This document shows positions 8,556 to 17,057 of a stretch of 64,000 nt of DNA, one piece after another (the stretch's first letter is position 1; each line of letters begins with the position of its first letter). The notes beneath the pieces were generated by a model. That model was not told the origin of the DNA. It ran no database searches and saw only the letters and a program-made list of their open reading frames with translations. Where the stretch lies: positions 22,719 to 86,718 of the forward strand of contig JANWYT010000024.1 in the NCBI GenBank assembly GCA_025055175.1, in the 5' to 3' direction. This stretch comes from Anaerolineae bacterium (lineage in GTDB: Bacteria; Chloroflexota; Anaerolineae; Aggregatilineales; Phototrophicaceae). The translations under genes and the position numbers were made by a program.

Positions 8556-8708
8556 ATGCCTTTGATCGACCTCGCGCGCAAATTGTATTCAGAAGATGAG
8601 GACATGCGCTCGCTGCGTCGACGTCCAGCTGGACGATTCCTTGTCCACCCTCAAGAGTCAGGCCTAGGCTATGCTGGAGAGGCCCGTTTGCCCAGAGAGC
8701 TAGCATGA
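8556..8708 (+). CDS. Possible 50-residue ORF overlapping the terminase start
   Basis: This frame encodes MPLIDLARKLYSEDED... and ends LPRELA, with its TGA overlapping the ATG of the terminase (ATGA, 8705-8708), the classic coupling arrangement. The same frame is open upstream to about 8427 but without an ATG, GTG or TTG, so the start is uncertain and it could be the tail of a decayed gene. Third-position GC is lower than in the neighbours and no ribosome-binding site is clear. Otherwise the 8394-8704 gap holds nothing recognised. Confidence 0.3.
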   Translation: MPLIDLARKLYSEDEDMRSLRRRPAGRFLVHPQESGLGYAGEARLPRELA

Positions 8709-9952
8709 GCCGTCGTCCGATCCATCCACGTCCTGAAGCCGCCAGCCTGGAAGAGTTGCAAGCCCAGGGCTTGTTGATCGTGCCGCACCCCGCTCAAGCC
8801 GAGCTGCTGGCCCACCCTGCCCGCTTCAAGGTCGTGGCCTGTGGCAGGCGTTGGGGCAAGACGCAGATGGCCAAGTTGGCCCTAGTAGAGCGAGCCATGT
8901 GCGGCCAGCAGACGTGGTGGTTAGCGCCCACTTACGGCATGGCCAGCCAGGTGTGGCGCGACCTGCGGCGCATTGGCTTGGCCCTGCGCGGCCAGATCAG
9001 CGCCCAAGAGCGGCGCATCGACCTGCCCAACGGTGGCCTGATGTCGGCGCGCAGCGCTCACATGGCCGATTGGTTGCGCGGCGTCGGCTTAGATTACGTC
9101 GTGCTGGACGAAGCTGCCTACATGAGCGCCGAGGTGTGGCCACAAATAGTGCGCCCTATGCTGCTCGATCGGCGCGGTGGCGCACTGTTCATCAGCACCC
9201 CGCGCGGTCAGAACTGGTTTTGGGACGTGTACTGCCTGGGACTCGATGCGCAGCAACCCGATTGGGCTGCCTTCCACTACCCCAGCTCCAGCAACCCGCT
9301 GATCGACCCCGCCGAGCTAGACGCCATCCGCCGCGTGACGCGCGAGCGCGTCTGGCGCGAAGAATACCTGGCCGAATTCGTGGCCGACGAAGGCGCGGTC
9401 TTCCGCCTGGTGCGCCAAGCCGTGCGCGCCCCAGCGCAGCCCATCTATCAGCCCGATCACGTTTACAGCGCCGGCATTGACTGGGGACGCGAGGATGACT
9501 ACACCGCCATCGTCGTGCTGGACGCTAGCACGCACCAGATGGTGGCGCTGGATCGCTTCCATCAGATTGGCTGGGCTGTGCAGCGCGACAGGCTGCGCCG
9601 CTTGGCTGACTTATGGCGTCCGTCGCTCATCTACGCCGAGAGCAACGCCATCGGCGCGCCCAACATCGAGGCGCTGCAAGCCGAGGGTTTAGCAGTGAGG
9701 CCTTTCGCTATGACGGCCAGCAGCAAAGGGCCGCTCATCCAGGCGTTGGCCCTGGCCATCGAACGTGGAGAGCTGGCCCTGCTGGACGACGAGACGCTCG
9801 TTGGTGAACTGATGGCCTATGGGCAGGAGCGGTTGCCCAGCGGACTATACCGCTACAGCGCTCCGCCCGGCGGCCACGACGATACCGTGATCGCTTTGGC
9901 ACTGGCCTGGCACGCAGCCCAAAGCGGCGGCTTCCGCCTGGATTTCTTCTGA
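8705..9952 (+). CDS. Phage-type terminase large subunit (ATPase plus RNase H-fold nuclease)
   Basis: A 415-residue DNA-packaging motor protein. The Walker A is CGRRWGKT (46-53), the Walker B is VVLDEAAY (D135, E136), and STPRG (164-168) is a coupling motif. The nuclease domain has GIDWG (D259), YAESN (E312) and GGHDD (D392/D393), so all catalytic acids appear intact. Its length is normal for TerL. No portal, capsid, small terminase or integrase gene accompanies it, and codon use resembles the host, so it is a solitary domesticated or remnant gene. It may be coupled to the small frame just upstream and is convergent with the cytochrome operon. Confidence 0.85.
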   Translation: MSRRPIHPRPEAASLEELQAQGLLIVPHPAQAELLAHPARFKVVACGRRWGKTQMAKLALVERAMCGQQTWWLAPTYGMASQVWRDLRRIGLALRGQISAQERRIDLPNGGLMSARSAHMADWLRGVGLDYVVLDEAAYMSAEVWPQIVRPMLLDRRGGALFISTPRGQNWFWDVYCLGLDAQQPDWAAFHYPSSSNPLIDPAELDAIRRVTRERVWREEYLAEFVADEGAVFRLVRQAVRAPAQPIYQPDHVYSAGIDWGREDDYTAIVVLDASTHQMVALDRFHQIGWAVQRDRLRRLADLWRPSLIYAESNAIGAPNIEALQAEGLAVRPFAMTASSKGPLIQALALAIERGELALLDDETLVGELMAYGQERLPSGLYRYSAPPGGHDDTVIALALAWHAAQSGGFRLDFF

Positions 9953-9954
9953 GC

Positions 9955-10656
9955 CTATTGATCCTGGCTCTCCAGGAAGGCCACCAGGTCAGCGAGTTGC
10001 TGCAAATCCAGGCGCTGGCCGAAGTAAGACGGCATGAGGTCGCCGACGTAGCCTTCGACGATGTAGGCGTTGGGCATGACGATGCTCTCCACCAGGTAGC
10101 GGCGCGCGTCGTAGCCTGCCAGACGAGGGTCGCGCAAATGCTGCTCAACGGTGCGCGTCCAGACGCCTTCGATGGCTGGGGCCGTCTGATCGTTGTGGCA
10201 GCCGGCACAGCCCAACGGGCTGCCGTCCAGGCCATTGGCTAGGCCATTGAAGAGCAGCTGGCCGTTGAACGAATCGCCGACGATCCCCTCTGCTTCCCAC
10301 TTGGCCAGGATAGCCAGGCTGTTTGTGCCGACGGCGCGCGCCGCCACAATCTGGGCAACATCGGCCAAGCTGAGAGTCTGCAGGATTTGGGCCTGCACTT
10401 CCTGCTCGTTGGGCTTATAGCCGCAGGCTAGCGCCATTTGCTGATAAATCGCCCCCAAGCGGAACAAGTTGGCCGTCGAAAGATCAGGGTGCTTGTCGAA
10501 GTCGAAGCGCAGAATCTCGGCGAAGGTGGCTTGCTGGCGGGCCAGCGCCTGCGGGTCGCAGTCGACGCTGGGCAGCGGCTGGGCCAAAGATAAAGCCCAC
10601 AAGCCTACCCCGCCGAGCAGGGCCGCCATCAGAGCGCGGGAGATTATTTTGGGCAT
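9955..10656 (-). CDS. Monoheme cytochrome c
   Basis: A 233-residue exported electron carrier. An N-terminal signal or anchor (ISRALMAALLGGVGLWALS, ~5-23) precedes a helical region and one heme-binding site, CAGCH (C150, C153, H154). A Met in LMPSYF, about 55 residues later, is a good sixth ligand. It is the last gene of the Rieske-cytochrome b operon and probably takes electrons from the complex on the outer face of the membrane. The ~150-residue domain before the heme site is longer than in simple class I cytochromes, and its role is unknown. It is separated from the diheme cytochrome gene by a REP-like palindrome. Confidence 0.85.
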   Translation of the reverse strand: MPKIISRALMAALLGGVGLWALSLAQPLPSVDCDPQALARQQATFAEILRFDFDKHPDLSTANLFRLGAIYQQMALACGYKPNEQEVQAQILQTLSLADVAQIVAARAVGTNSLAILAKWEAEGIVGDSFNGQLLFNGLANGLDGSPLGCAGCHNDQTAPAIEGVWTRTVEQHLRDPRLAGYDARRYLVESIVMPNAYIVEGYVGDLMPSYFGQRLDLQQLADLVAFLESQDQ

Positions 10657-10688
10657 CGATGTTTTTCCTCAGTCCATCCTCGCCCCAA

Positions 10689-10711
10689 CCCCTCTCCCTG
10701 AGGGAGAGGGG
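10689..10711. repeat. REP-like palindrome between the two cytochrome c genes
   Basis: Perfect 10-base arms CCCCTCTCCC and GGGAGAGGGG are separated by TGA. Partial copies follow within 60 bases (GGGGAGAGG, then AGAGAGAGGG). Similar palindromes occur as dispersed extragenic repeats in many bacteria. In the operon mRNA it would form a stable hairpin between the diheme and monoheme cytochrome cistrons, possibly affecting their ratio. Confidence 0.65.
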
Positions 10712-10782
10712 CTTTCTTCGTGCAAGGGGAGAGGCTTTCAGCCCTCAGAGAGAGGGACTTAGAAGCTTTGAGGAGGAGAGAG

Positions 10783-12120
10783 CTATGACTGGCCGCCTTC
10801 AGCGTAGCTGCGCAAGTAGGCGATGATGTCGGCCAAGTCCTGCGCGCTGAGCTGATCCGGGTAGGTTTGTGGCATGATGCCGGAAGCGTAGGGCGCGACG
10901 ATGTAGTCATTGGGGTGCAGAATGCTGGCGATGATGTAGTACTCCGGCGAACGACCTGCGTTCACGGGGTCGGCCAAGCGGATGTTGAGCGTGTTCGTCC
11001 AGGTGACTTCCGTCGCTGGGGCTTGTACGCCGCCCATGTGGCAGCTAGCGCAGGCCAGACGAGCGCGCACTTCGGTGCGGGCTTCGCCGTTGTAGATGGC
11101 CTTGCCGCGCACAGGGTCGCCGGTGAGGGCCGTCACAGCCACCAGGGCAGCGTCCACGTCGCGGCCAATCGCCTGGGCTGCTGGGCCACTGGCCACCATC
11201 GAAGCGTCAGCCTTGAGCTTGGTGAACTGATTGACAGCGAACAGGTCTTCAGTCGTCCAGGCGTTGCCCTTGTCCCAGTTGAGGATGTAGTTCACGATGT
11301 CGGCGACTTGGTCGTCGCGCAGAGGGCCACCACCGCGCTGCGCCCAGGCCACCATCTGCGTGCCGCCCCAAGCATCCTGAGAGCCAGGACGACCATGTAC
11401 TAGCGTCGTCGTCAGGAAGCTGCGCAGGTCGCCGCCCCAGCCAGCTTGCAGCAGACGGTTGCTATCGCGCTCTAGGTACTGCGTCAGGGCCAAACCGCCC
11501 TGCGCGCGAGCCGCTTCTAGGCCGGGCAGATAGCCTTTGTCGGTGGCGGCCTGTAGGCTGTCCAGCAGCACCTCGCGCTCAGCGATCATCGGCTCAAGCT
11601 CAGCTTCGAGGGCAGCAATGCGGTTAGGCAAGCTGTTAGGGTCGTCCGTCCCCATGAGGACGTCGATCGCCTGAATGCGCTCGGTGATGGCGCGCAGGCG
11701 TTCCGGGCCAGGGTTAGTGGCGGCTTCGGCGAACAAGGCGTCGCGCTCGCGGTTGAGTTCGCTCATCTGCGTGTTGAGTTCCTGCACCTGGCGTTCGCGG
11801 CGGCCGATGTCGGCGTTCAGCGGGTTAAGGAAGCTGTGGCCGAACAACTGCGGGTTGTTGAGGGCTGGAGCGCGTTCGGCGATGCCCAGACCGGTCGCGC
11901 CGTGACAGGTAGAGCAGTTGGCTGCGAACAGCTCAGCGCCGCGCTCAATGGAGCGGCCCAGGTGTTGGCGTTCGAAGGCCGCCATGCGCGCTGGCTCATT
12001 GATGGCCACCCAGCCCACCAGCACCATCACGCCCACAAACATGACGATGCCCATGAGGACGCGGCCCTCAATGCTCTCGATGATTAGGCGTCCAACCAGA
12101 CCTTCTTTTTCTTTCAGCAT
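10783..12120 (-). CDS. Membrane-anchored diheme cytochrome c with coiled-coil insertion
   Basis: A 445-residue protein with one membrane helix (GIVMFVGVMVLVGWVAI, ~24-40) and two heme sites, CSTCH (C69, H73) and CASCH (C357, H361). Likely Met ligands are in TQMVAWA and SGIMPQTY. Between about residues 100 and 185, inside the first cytochrome domain, is an Arg/Glu/Leu-rich coiled-coil (RERQVQELNTQMSELNRERD and onward) absent from ordinary diheme cytochromes. In the operon it should connect the Rieske/cytochrome b core to soluble acceptors. A 10-bp hairpin lies between its start and the cytochrome b stop. Confidence 0.85.
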   Translation of the reverse strand: MLKEKEGLVGRLIIESIEGRVLMGIVMFVGVMVLVGWVAINEPARMAAFERQHLGRSIERGAELFAANCSTCHGATGLGIAERAPALNNPQLFGHSFLNPLNADIGRRERQVQELNTQMSELNRERDALFAEAATNPGPERLRAITERIQAIDVLMGTDDPNSLPNRIAALEAELEPMIAEREVLLDSLQAATDKGYLPGLEAARAQGGLALTQYLERDSNRLLQAGWGGDLRSFLTTTLVHGRPGSQDAWGGTQMVAWAQRGGGPLRDDQVADIVNYILNWDKGNAWTTEDLFAVNQFTKLKADASMVASGPAAQAIGRDVDAALVAVTALTGDPVRGKAIYNGEARTEVRARLACASCHMGGVQAPATEVTWTNTLNIRLADPVNAGRSPEYYIIASILHPNDYIVAPYASGIMPQTYPDQLSAQDLADIIAYLRSYAEGGQS

Positions 12121-12203
12121 ACGTTCGTCCTTAACATCGGGTGTCTGTGGTCAAGACAAGAGGCCTGCACAGGCTCTGTCGTGTGCGCGGTTGTGCGGCG
12201 CAA

Positions 12204-12228
12204 GCGAGGGGCGCTCTCCGCCCCTCGC
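12204..12228. other. Strong hairpin between cytochrome b and diheme cytochrome genes
   Basis: GCGAGGGGCG and CGCCCCTCGC form a perfect 10-bp stem around a 5-base loop in the gap between two operon genes. No T-run follows on the minus strand, so an intrinsic terminator is unlikely. An RNA-stabilising or processing element setting cistron ratios is the simplest reading. Confidence 0.6.
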
Positions 12229-12249
12229 CTCTTACTGTGGGTTGACGGC

Positions 12250-14040
12250 TCAGTCGAAGTAAGCCGAGTCGGGGTGCAGGAAGACGTGCTTGGCGTCCAC
12301 ACGGCGCTGAACGACTTCGTTGCCGTTGGCGTCGATGGTCGTCAGGAACAGCGGCTGGCCGTTGGCGTCCGTCTGGACGACGCCGTTTTCGATGTGGACG
12401 CCATCCCAGCTGATGACGATGTCCACGCGCTTGAGGGTGCTTTGAGCCTCGGCGATGATGATGGCGCCCCAGGCGTTGGGCAGTTCCTTGTGGCGCGCTT
12501 CGATGTGGTGGTGCAAGAATTCCAGCACCTTCTTCAGGGCTGGGGCGTCGTCTGGCACGACGCGGAAGCTAGAAGGCACGGTGATGGCGTGATCGGCCAA
12601 CAATCGCTCACGCATTTGGGCGTACTGGCCCGTGCTGGTCACCTGAGCGTTGAAGGCTTCGACGGCTGCGCGCGGATCGGCGGCGCCGATTTGGGCGGTG
12701 GTGTACGCGCCTGGCACGAGCTGGGCATACGGCACGGTGCGCATCTTGCCGACGTGGTTGTGGGCCGGCTCCATTGTCATCTCGTGCAGGATTTCGATCT
12801 CTGCGGATGTGGAGACGGCGAATTCTGGCAAGCCCATGTAGCTGAGGATGGTGGCGAAGGACACCAGGGCCATCGCTAGCGACAGCGACACGCGGCGGTG
12901 CGCATAACGGCGGCTCTTGGTCAGGTCGATGTAGGGCATGACTGCCAGGATGCCGATCATCAGCGTGGGGAAGAGGATGCCCCAGAAGAACTTGTCGCCC
13001 AGCTTGAGCGCGCCCTGAATCCACAGGAAGTACCAGGGGGCAGTCGTGCCGAGCGGCGTCACCTGCGGGTCGGCGTGGTTCTCCAGCGGCGCATGGTAGA
13101 ACCAGACGCACAGCACCACCATGATGAAGGTGGTCATGCCGATCCACATAATCTCGTTGGTCAGGATGTCGGGGATGAAGTAGACGCGCTTGTCCAGCGG
13201 CACGCGCTTGGCCGTGTCTTCGCCGATGTTCTCCGCGCGCGGGGGTAGGCTGTGGCCGTGAATGATGACCTTGTAGTAATGCACGCCGGTGAAGATGAAC
13301 AAGAACACGGGCAGCAGCAACACGTGGGCCAAGTAGAAGCGCAGCAGGCCGTTCGCACCCAGTTCTGGCGCGCCGCGCACGATCAGGTTGACCTGCTCAC
13401 CGATGACGGGCGTCGCTTCGGCCATCGATGCGCCGATGGTGACGGCCCACAGCGCCAACTGATCCCAGGGCAGCAGATAGCCAGTGAAGCTCAGCAGGCC
13501 GGTGAGGACGAGCAGGATGACGCCAGTGAACCAAGTGAATTGGCGCGGCTTCTTGTACGAACCAGTGATCCACGTCCTCATCATGTGCAGCGCCACAATC
13601 AAGACCATCGCTTCGGCGCCCAGGCGGTGTAGGTCGCGGACGAACTGGCCCAGCGGCACGTTGGACAAGATGTTGAGCATGTTGCCATAGGCGATATCTG
13701 GCGAAGGCGTATACCAGAACATCAACAAAATGCCAGTGATCGTCTCAAAGACGACGAAATAGGTGGACAACCAGCCCAGGCGGAAAGTGGGATAGATGCC
13801 CGTCATGTCGCGGTGGAAGTAACCAGGGCGCATGTGCAGCCAGAAGCTATCGGCATGCGGGGACAAGCGCGGGTTGGGGCGGCGCGAAGGCGGATCGCCG
13901 CGCAGGGCCTCGCGGATGTCCTGGATGTTCATGCCCGCCGTCAAGCGTTCAACGGTCTGGTCAATCCCCTCCATGAGGGCTTTGCGGAAACCCTTCTCCT
14001 TGACGTCGTCAAGGAACGACGGAAACGGCAGAATCGACAT
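12250..14040 (-). CDS. Cytochrome b, fused b6/subunit-IV type with C-terminal extension
   Basis: The 596-residue quinol-oxidising membrane subunit of a Rieske/cytochrome b complex. Heme ligands are H138/H152 (14 apart) and H239/H254 (15 apart); the 15-residue spacing is characteristic of b6-type proteins. Further membrane helices follow to about residue 405. The Qo-site PEWY motif is APWY here (334-337), lacking the Glu. A soluble tail of about 190 residues follows, with helical and beta segments and no motif that I recognise. It lies between the Rieske gene (39 bases upstream) and the diheme cytochrome. The quinone is probably menaquinone, by inference. Confidence 0.9.
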   Translation of the reverse strand: MSILPFPSFLDDVKEKGFRKALMEGIDQTVERLTAGMNIQDIREALRGDPPSRRPNPRLSPHADSFWLHMRPGYFHRDMTGIYPTFRLGWLSTYFVVFETITGILLMFWYTPSPDIAYGNMLNILSNVPLGQFVRDLHRLGAEAMVLIVALHMMRTWITGSYKKPRQFTWFTGVILLVLTGLLSFTGYLLPWDQLALWAVTIGASMAEATPVIGEQVNLIVRGAPELGANGLLRFYLAHVLLLPVFLFIFTGVHYYKVIIHGHSLPPRAENIGEDTAKRVPLDKRVYFIPDILTNEIMWIGMTTFIMVVLCVWFYHAPLENHADPQVTPLGTTAPWYFLWIQGALKLGDKFFWGILFPTLMIGILAVMPYIDLTKSRRYAHRRVSLSLAMALVSFATILSYMGLPEFAVSTSAEIEILHEMTMEPAHNHVGKMRTVPYAQLVPGAYTTAQIGAADPRAAVEAFNAQVTSTGQYAQMRERLLADHAITVPSSFRVVPDDAPALKKVLEFLHHHIEARHKELPNAWGAIIIAEAQSTLKRVDIVISWDGVHIENGVVQTDANGQPLFLTTIDANGNEVVQRRVDAKHVFLHPDSAYFD

Positions 14041-14079
14041 AGCACTACTCTCCCAGTGGACTAACGGTAAGGCACGAAG

Positions 14080-14730
14080 TTAAGTTCGTTGCGGGCCGAG
14101 GCGCACGCCATGGCCAGGGCCGAGCGACCTCTTGCCCGTGTTTACACGGATTTCAACCAGCGTCTTGTCGGCAGCAATCGGGATGGGGCTGCCGCTGCCA
14201 TCGCTTTGGGTGCGCGTGCCGTCGGCGTACACCAGCTCAATGTTGAAGCGATCCAGGCCGCGCGGGGCTGGGCCTTCGATCCAACTGCCGTCGCCGGTGA
14301 ACTTAGAGCCGTGGCAAGGGCATTCGAAGCGATCGTTGGTGGCCACCCACTTCGGCAGGCAGCCCAGATGGGTGCAGACGCCATACAGCGCCAGGACGCC
14401 TTCGGCGGTGTTGCTGACGTGGAAGCGACCGCTGGGGACGCTGGTCGGTTGCGCGCCCACTTCGGGCAGATCGGCGGGGTTGAAGGGGAAGACACCGCCG
14501 AATTCACCCTCTCGGAAGCGCGGGAAGATGAACCAGATCAGGCCAGCGGTGGCTTGGCCCAACAGCAAAGCCAGCGAGGCGCCCCAGATGTAGTACAGGA
14601 ACTCGCGGCGCGTGGGGGCGGGGACGGTGACAGCGGGAGCCGCAGGTGCGGCGCTGGCCACCTCTTGGCTGGGTTTGGCGATGCTGGCGCGAGTAGCCAG
14701 CTCACCTTGAGACGGATTCGCTGTAGCCAT
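14080..14730 (-). CDS. Rieske iron-sulfur protein
   Basis: A 216-residue protein with a Pro/Ala-rich N-terminus, a twin-Arg-like start (TRREFLYY, 40-47), one membrane helix (~45-67) and the [2Fe-2S] domain. Cluster ligands are C119/H121 in CTHLGC and C137/H140 in CPCH; the second Cys of each box (C124, C139) forms the structural disulfide. It transfers electrons from quinol at the cytochrome b Qo site to cytochrome c. It is the first gene of the operon, downstream of a near-consensus promoter. GGAGG is about 14 bases before ATG 14730, an unusually long spacing. Confidence 0.92.
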   Translation of the reverse strand: MATANPSQGELATRASIAKPSQEVASAAPAAPAVTVPAPTRREFLYYIWGASLALLLGQATAGLIWFIFPRFREGEFGGVFPFNPADLPEVGAQPTSVPSGRFHVSNTAEGVLALYGVCTHLGCLPKWVATNDRFECPCHGSKFTGDGSWIEGPAPRGLDRFNIELVYADGTRTQSDGSGSPIPIAADKTLVEIRVNTGKRSLGPGHGVRLGPQRT

Positions 14731-14842
14731 ACGGTTCGATCATTCCTCCAACAAAGCTACGACAACGCAGGCAGCGCGCGTGAATACGTGGGTTGGTTCG
14801 GGCTGCTTTTATGCGAAAAATATCACAATCTGGACTAGCTAA

Positions 14843-14871
14843 ACTATAGCATATCGCCGCATGGGTGTCAA
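14843..14871 (-). promoter_or_regulatory. Sigma-70-type promoter of the Rieske-cytochrome b operon
   Basis: On the minus strand TTGACA (14871-14866), a 17-base spacer and TATAGT (14848-14843) match the consensus closely. Transcription would begin near 14836, giving a leader of about 105 bases before the Rieske ATG at 14730. Confidence 0.8.
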
Positions 14872-14930
14872 AGACACGATGTATCCAAAGTCGCTCCGCT
14901 GGCTTGTCGGAATGAGCCGCCTGCGCCATA

Positions 14931-15857
14931 ATGGAGGCCATGAGCTTGCACAGAATCAGCACGCACCAAGTAACTTGGATCGACATTGTACATCCAAGCG
15001 GCGCAGATGTCCAAAGCTTGCGCACGCTTTTGCCTTACATCCATCCGCTGCACCTAGAAGACATCCTCAGCCCCACCGAGCGACCCAAGCTAGACGAGAT
15101 GGACAACTACCTCTACGTCGTCTTACACTTCCCGCGCTGGGACAAACAGGCCTCCATCACCCGCGCGCGTGAGGTTGATTTTGTGGTGGGGCGCGATTAT
15201 CTAGTGACCGCTCACGATGGAGAGTTGCCGCCTTTGCAGAACATGCGCGAGAGCTGCGACGTGGATCAGCTCCAGCGCCAACAGCTCTTGGCCAAGAGCG
15301 GCGCTGCCCTGTTCTATGCGATGGTGCGCCGCCTACTAGACTACATTGAGCCGATCCTCAACAAGGTAGGCAGCAATGTCGCGCACATCGAAGACCACAT
15401 CTTCGACCAGGACGCGCGCCACCTCATCCAGAAGATCAGCGTGGTGCGCCGCGACATCATCGCCCTGCGCCGCATTATTCGCTCCCAAATCAGCGTGCTG
15501 GAGTCGCTGTCCAACCTAGAGCATGTCATCATCCAAGAAGGCATGGACGAGTATTTTGGCGACGTGGACGACAAGATCAAGCGCTACCGCGACACGCTAG
15601 ACGAACATTACGAAGTCATCAACGGCCTGGCCGACACAGCCAACATGCTGGCCACCTATCGCATCAACGATGTCATGCGCGTCCTGACAGTCATCTCTGT
15701 CATCATCCTGCCACTGTCGCTCATCACTGGCGTGTACGGCATGAACGTGGAGCTGCCGTTGGCCGAACATCCCTGGGTCTTCGTCGGGATCGCCCTGAGC
15801 ATGGTCGCCCTCGCCGTCGGCATGTTAGCCTGGTTTAGGATTCGCGGTTGGTTGTAG
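14931..15857 (+). CDS. corA: CorA-family magnesium/divalent cation transporter
   Basis: A 308-residue pentameric channel subunit: a long cytoplasmic N-terminal domain (ending in the stalk helix with DDKIKRYRDTLDEHYEV) and two C-terminal membrane helices. The signature GMN is at residues 270-272 (VYGMNVELP) at the end of the first helix. Length is normal. Starts at 14931 and 14940 are both possible; GGAGG sits between them, so translation signals do not decide. The stop overlaps the RNase D start by one base, so the two are probably cotranscribed. Confidence 0.92.
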   Translation: MEAMSLHRISTHQVTWIDIVHPSGADVQSLRTLLPYIHPLHLEDILSPTERPKLDEMDNYLYVVLHFPRWDKQASITRAREVDFVVGRDYLVTAHDGELPPLQNMRESCDVDQLQRQQLLAKSGAALFYAMVRRLLDYIEPILNKVGSNVAHIEDHIFDQDARHLIQKISVVRRDIIALRRIIRSQISVLESLSNLEHVIIQEGMDEYFGDVDDKIKRYRDTLDEHYEVINGLADTANMLATYRINDVMRVLTVISVIILPLSLITGVYGMNVELPLAEHPWVFVGIALSMVALAVGMLAWFRIRGWL

Positions 15858-16984
15858 TGCTGCCACCCCCCCAGATTGTCGAAGGCGACGAAGCCCTGTG
15901 CCAGATGGTCGAAGCACTGCGAGACGAGCCGCTGCTGGCCATCGACACCGAAGCCAACAGCATGTATTCCTACGAGACGCGCGTCTGCTTGGTGCAAATC
16001 TCTAGCCGCAGCGCTGACTATATCATCGATCCCTTCACCATCCGCGACACGAGTCCGTTGGGCCATCTGCTGGCTGACCCGCAGATCGAAAAAGTCTTCC
16101 ACGCCGCCGAGTATGACCTAGTGTGCCTGCACCGTCAATACGGCTTCAAGCTCGTCAACCTGTTCGACACTATGCTGGCGGCGCGCGTACTAAACGCTGC
16201 CGTCGTCGGCCTAGCTGACCTGCTCCAGCAGCATTTTGGCGTGCAGGTAGACAAGAGCCATCAGCAGGATAATTGGGCTGTGCGCCCCTTGTCCGACGAC
16301 AGCTTGCGCTATGCCCAGATGGACACCCACTATCTGCTCGCCCTGCGCGACAAGCAGCGCCAAGCTCTGGCCGATTTGGGACGTCTGGAAGAGGCCCAGG
16401 AAGTCTTCAACGATGTGCTGCTGGTGGAGATTAAGCCCCACGAATTCGATCCCGATGGCTTCTGGCGGCTGACCAGGGCGGATCAGCTTACGCGGCGGCA
16501 GATGGCCTTGCTGCGCGAGCTATACCTGCTGCGCGACGACATCGCCCGCCACCTCAATCTGCCGCCCTTCAAGGTGATCGAAAATTATCGCCTGATCCAG
16601 TGGGCCATCCGTCCGCCCAGCAAGGCCCAGGACATAAACCTGGCCGATGGCGGACTCCATCCTCAGGTGGTCAAGACCTACAGCCAAGACATCGTAGAAG
16701 CCATCAAGCGCGGCTACCAGGCGCGGCTGCCGACGCGCCCCACCCCACAAACCCCTGATCCTATCGTCGCGGATCGCTACGTCGCCCTGCACGACTGGCG
16801 CAAAGCTGTGGCTCAGCAGCGCCGAGTAGAGGCCAACATCATCATGACCAAGCACACCCTGTGGGAACTAGCGCGCCGTAAACCACTCAGCCTAGAAGAA
16901 CTAGGCCAGATTCGCGGCTTGGGGGCTTGGCGCGTGGCCCAGTACGGCGACGCACTGCTTCAACTGCTGGCGCGCCTGAAGTGA
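15857..16984 (+). CDS. rnd: Ribonuclease D (DEDD exonuclease with HRDC domain)
   Basis: A 375-residue 3'-5' exoribonuclease acting in tRNA 3'-end maturation. The exonuclease domain shows AIDTEA (DxE), HAAEYD (D) and YAQMDTHY (Tyr-x3-Asp), the complete DEDDy set. The C-terminal HRDC-type helical domain includes LSLEELGQIRGLG. GTG 15857 overlaps the corA stop (TAGTG) and is the likeliest start; a TTG at 15848 is the alternative. The polypeptide is of ordinary length for the family. Confidence 0.88.
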   Translation: MLPPPQIVEGDEALCQMVEALRDEPLLAIDTEANSMYSYETRVCLVQISSRSADYIIDPFTIRDTSPLGHLLADPQIEKVFHAAEYDLVCLHRQYGFKLVNLFDTMLAARVLNAAVVGLADLLQQHFGVQVDKSHQQDNWAVRPLSDDSLRYAQMDTHYLLALRDKQRQALADLGRLEEAQEVFNDVLLVEIKPHEFDPDGFWRLTRADQLTRRQMALLRELYLLRDDIARHLNLPPFKVIENYRLIQWAIRPPSKAQDINLADGGLHPQVVKTYSQDIVEAIKRGYQARLPTRPTPQTPDPIVADRYVALHDWRKAVAQQRRVEANIIMTKHTLWELARRKPLSLEELGQIRGLGAWRVAQYGDALLQLLARLK

Positions 16985-17057
16985 AGCCCTGGCCTTGCGC
17001 TCAGCGGCGACTGCGCTATGCTGTGACGCATAACGACTTGTTTCGATGAGGTGTATT

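Noticed and set aside
8386..8706. Minus-strand 106-residue frame between the ParB-fold gene and the terminase
   Set aside because: It overlaps the 5' end of the ParB-fold gene and has no recognisable motif; the plus-strand small frame with the ATGA overlap is a better candidate.
8705..9952. Prophage around the terminase
   Set aside because: Flanking genes are ordinary chromosomal ones and no other phage structural or integrase gene is seen.
14702..14761. Short upstream frame overlapping the Rieske start (ATG 14743 region, [13 protein letters not shown])
   Set aside because: It begins one base after GGAGGA, too close for initiation, and carries no regulatory codon run.
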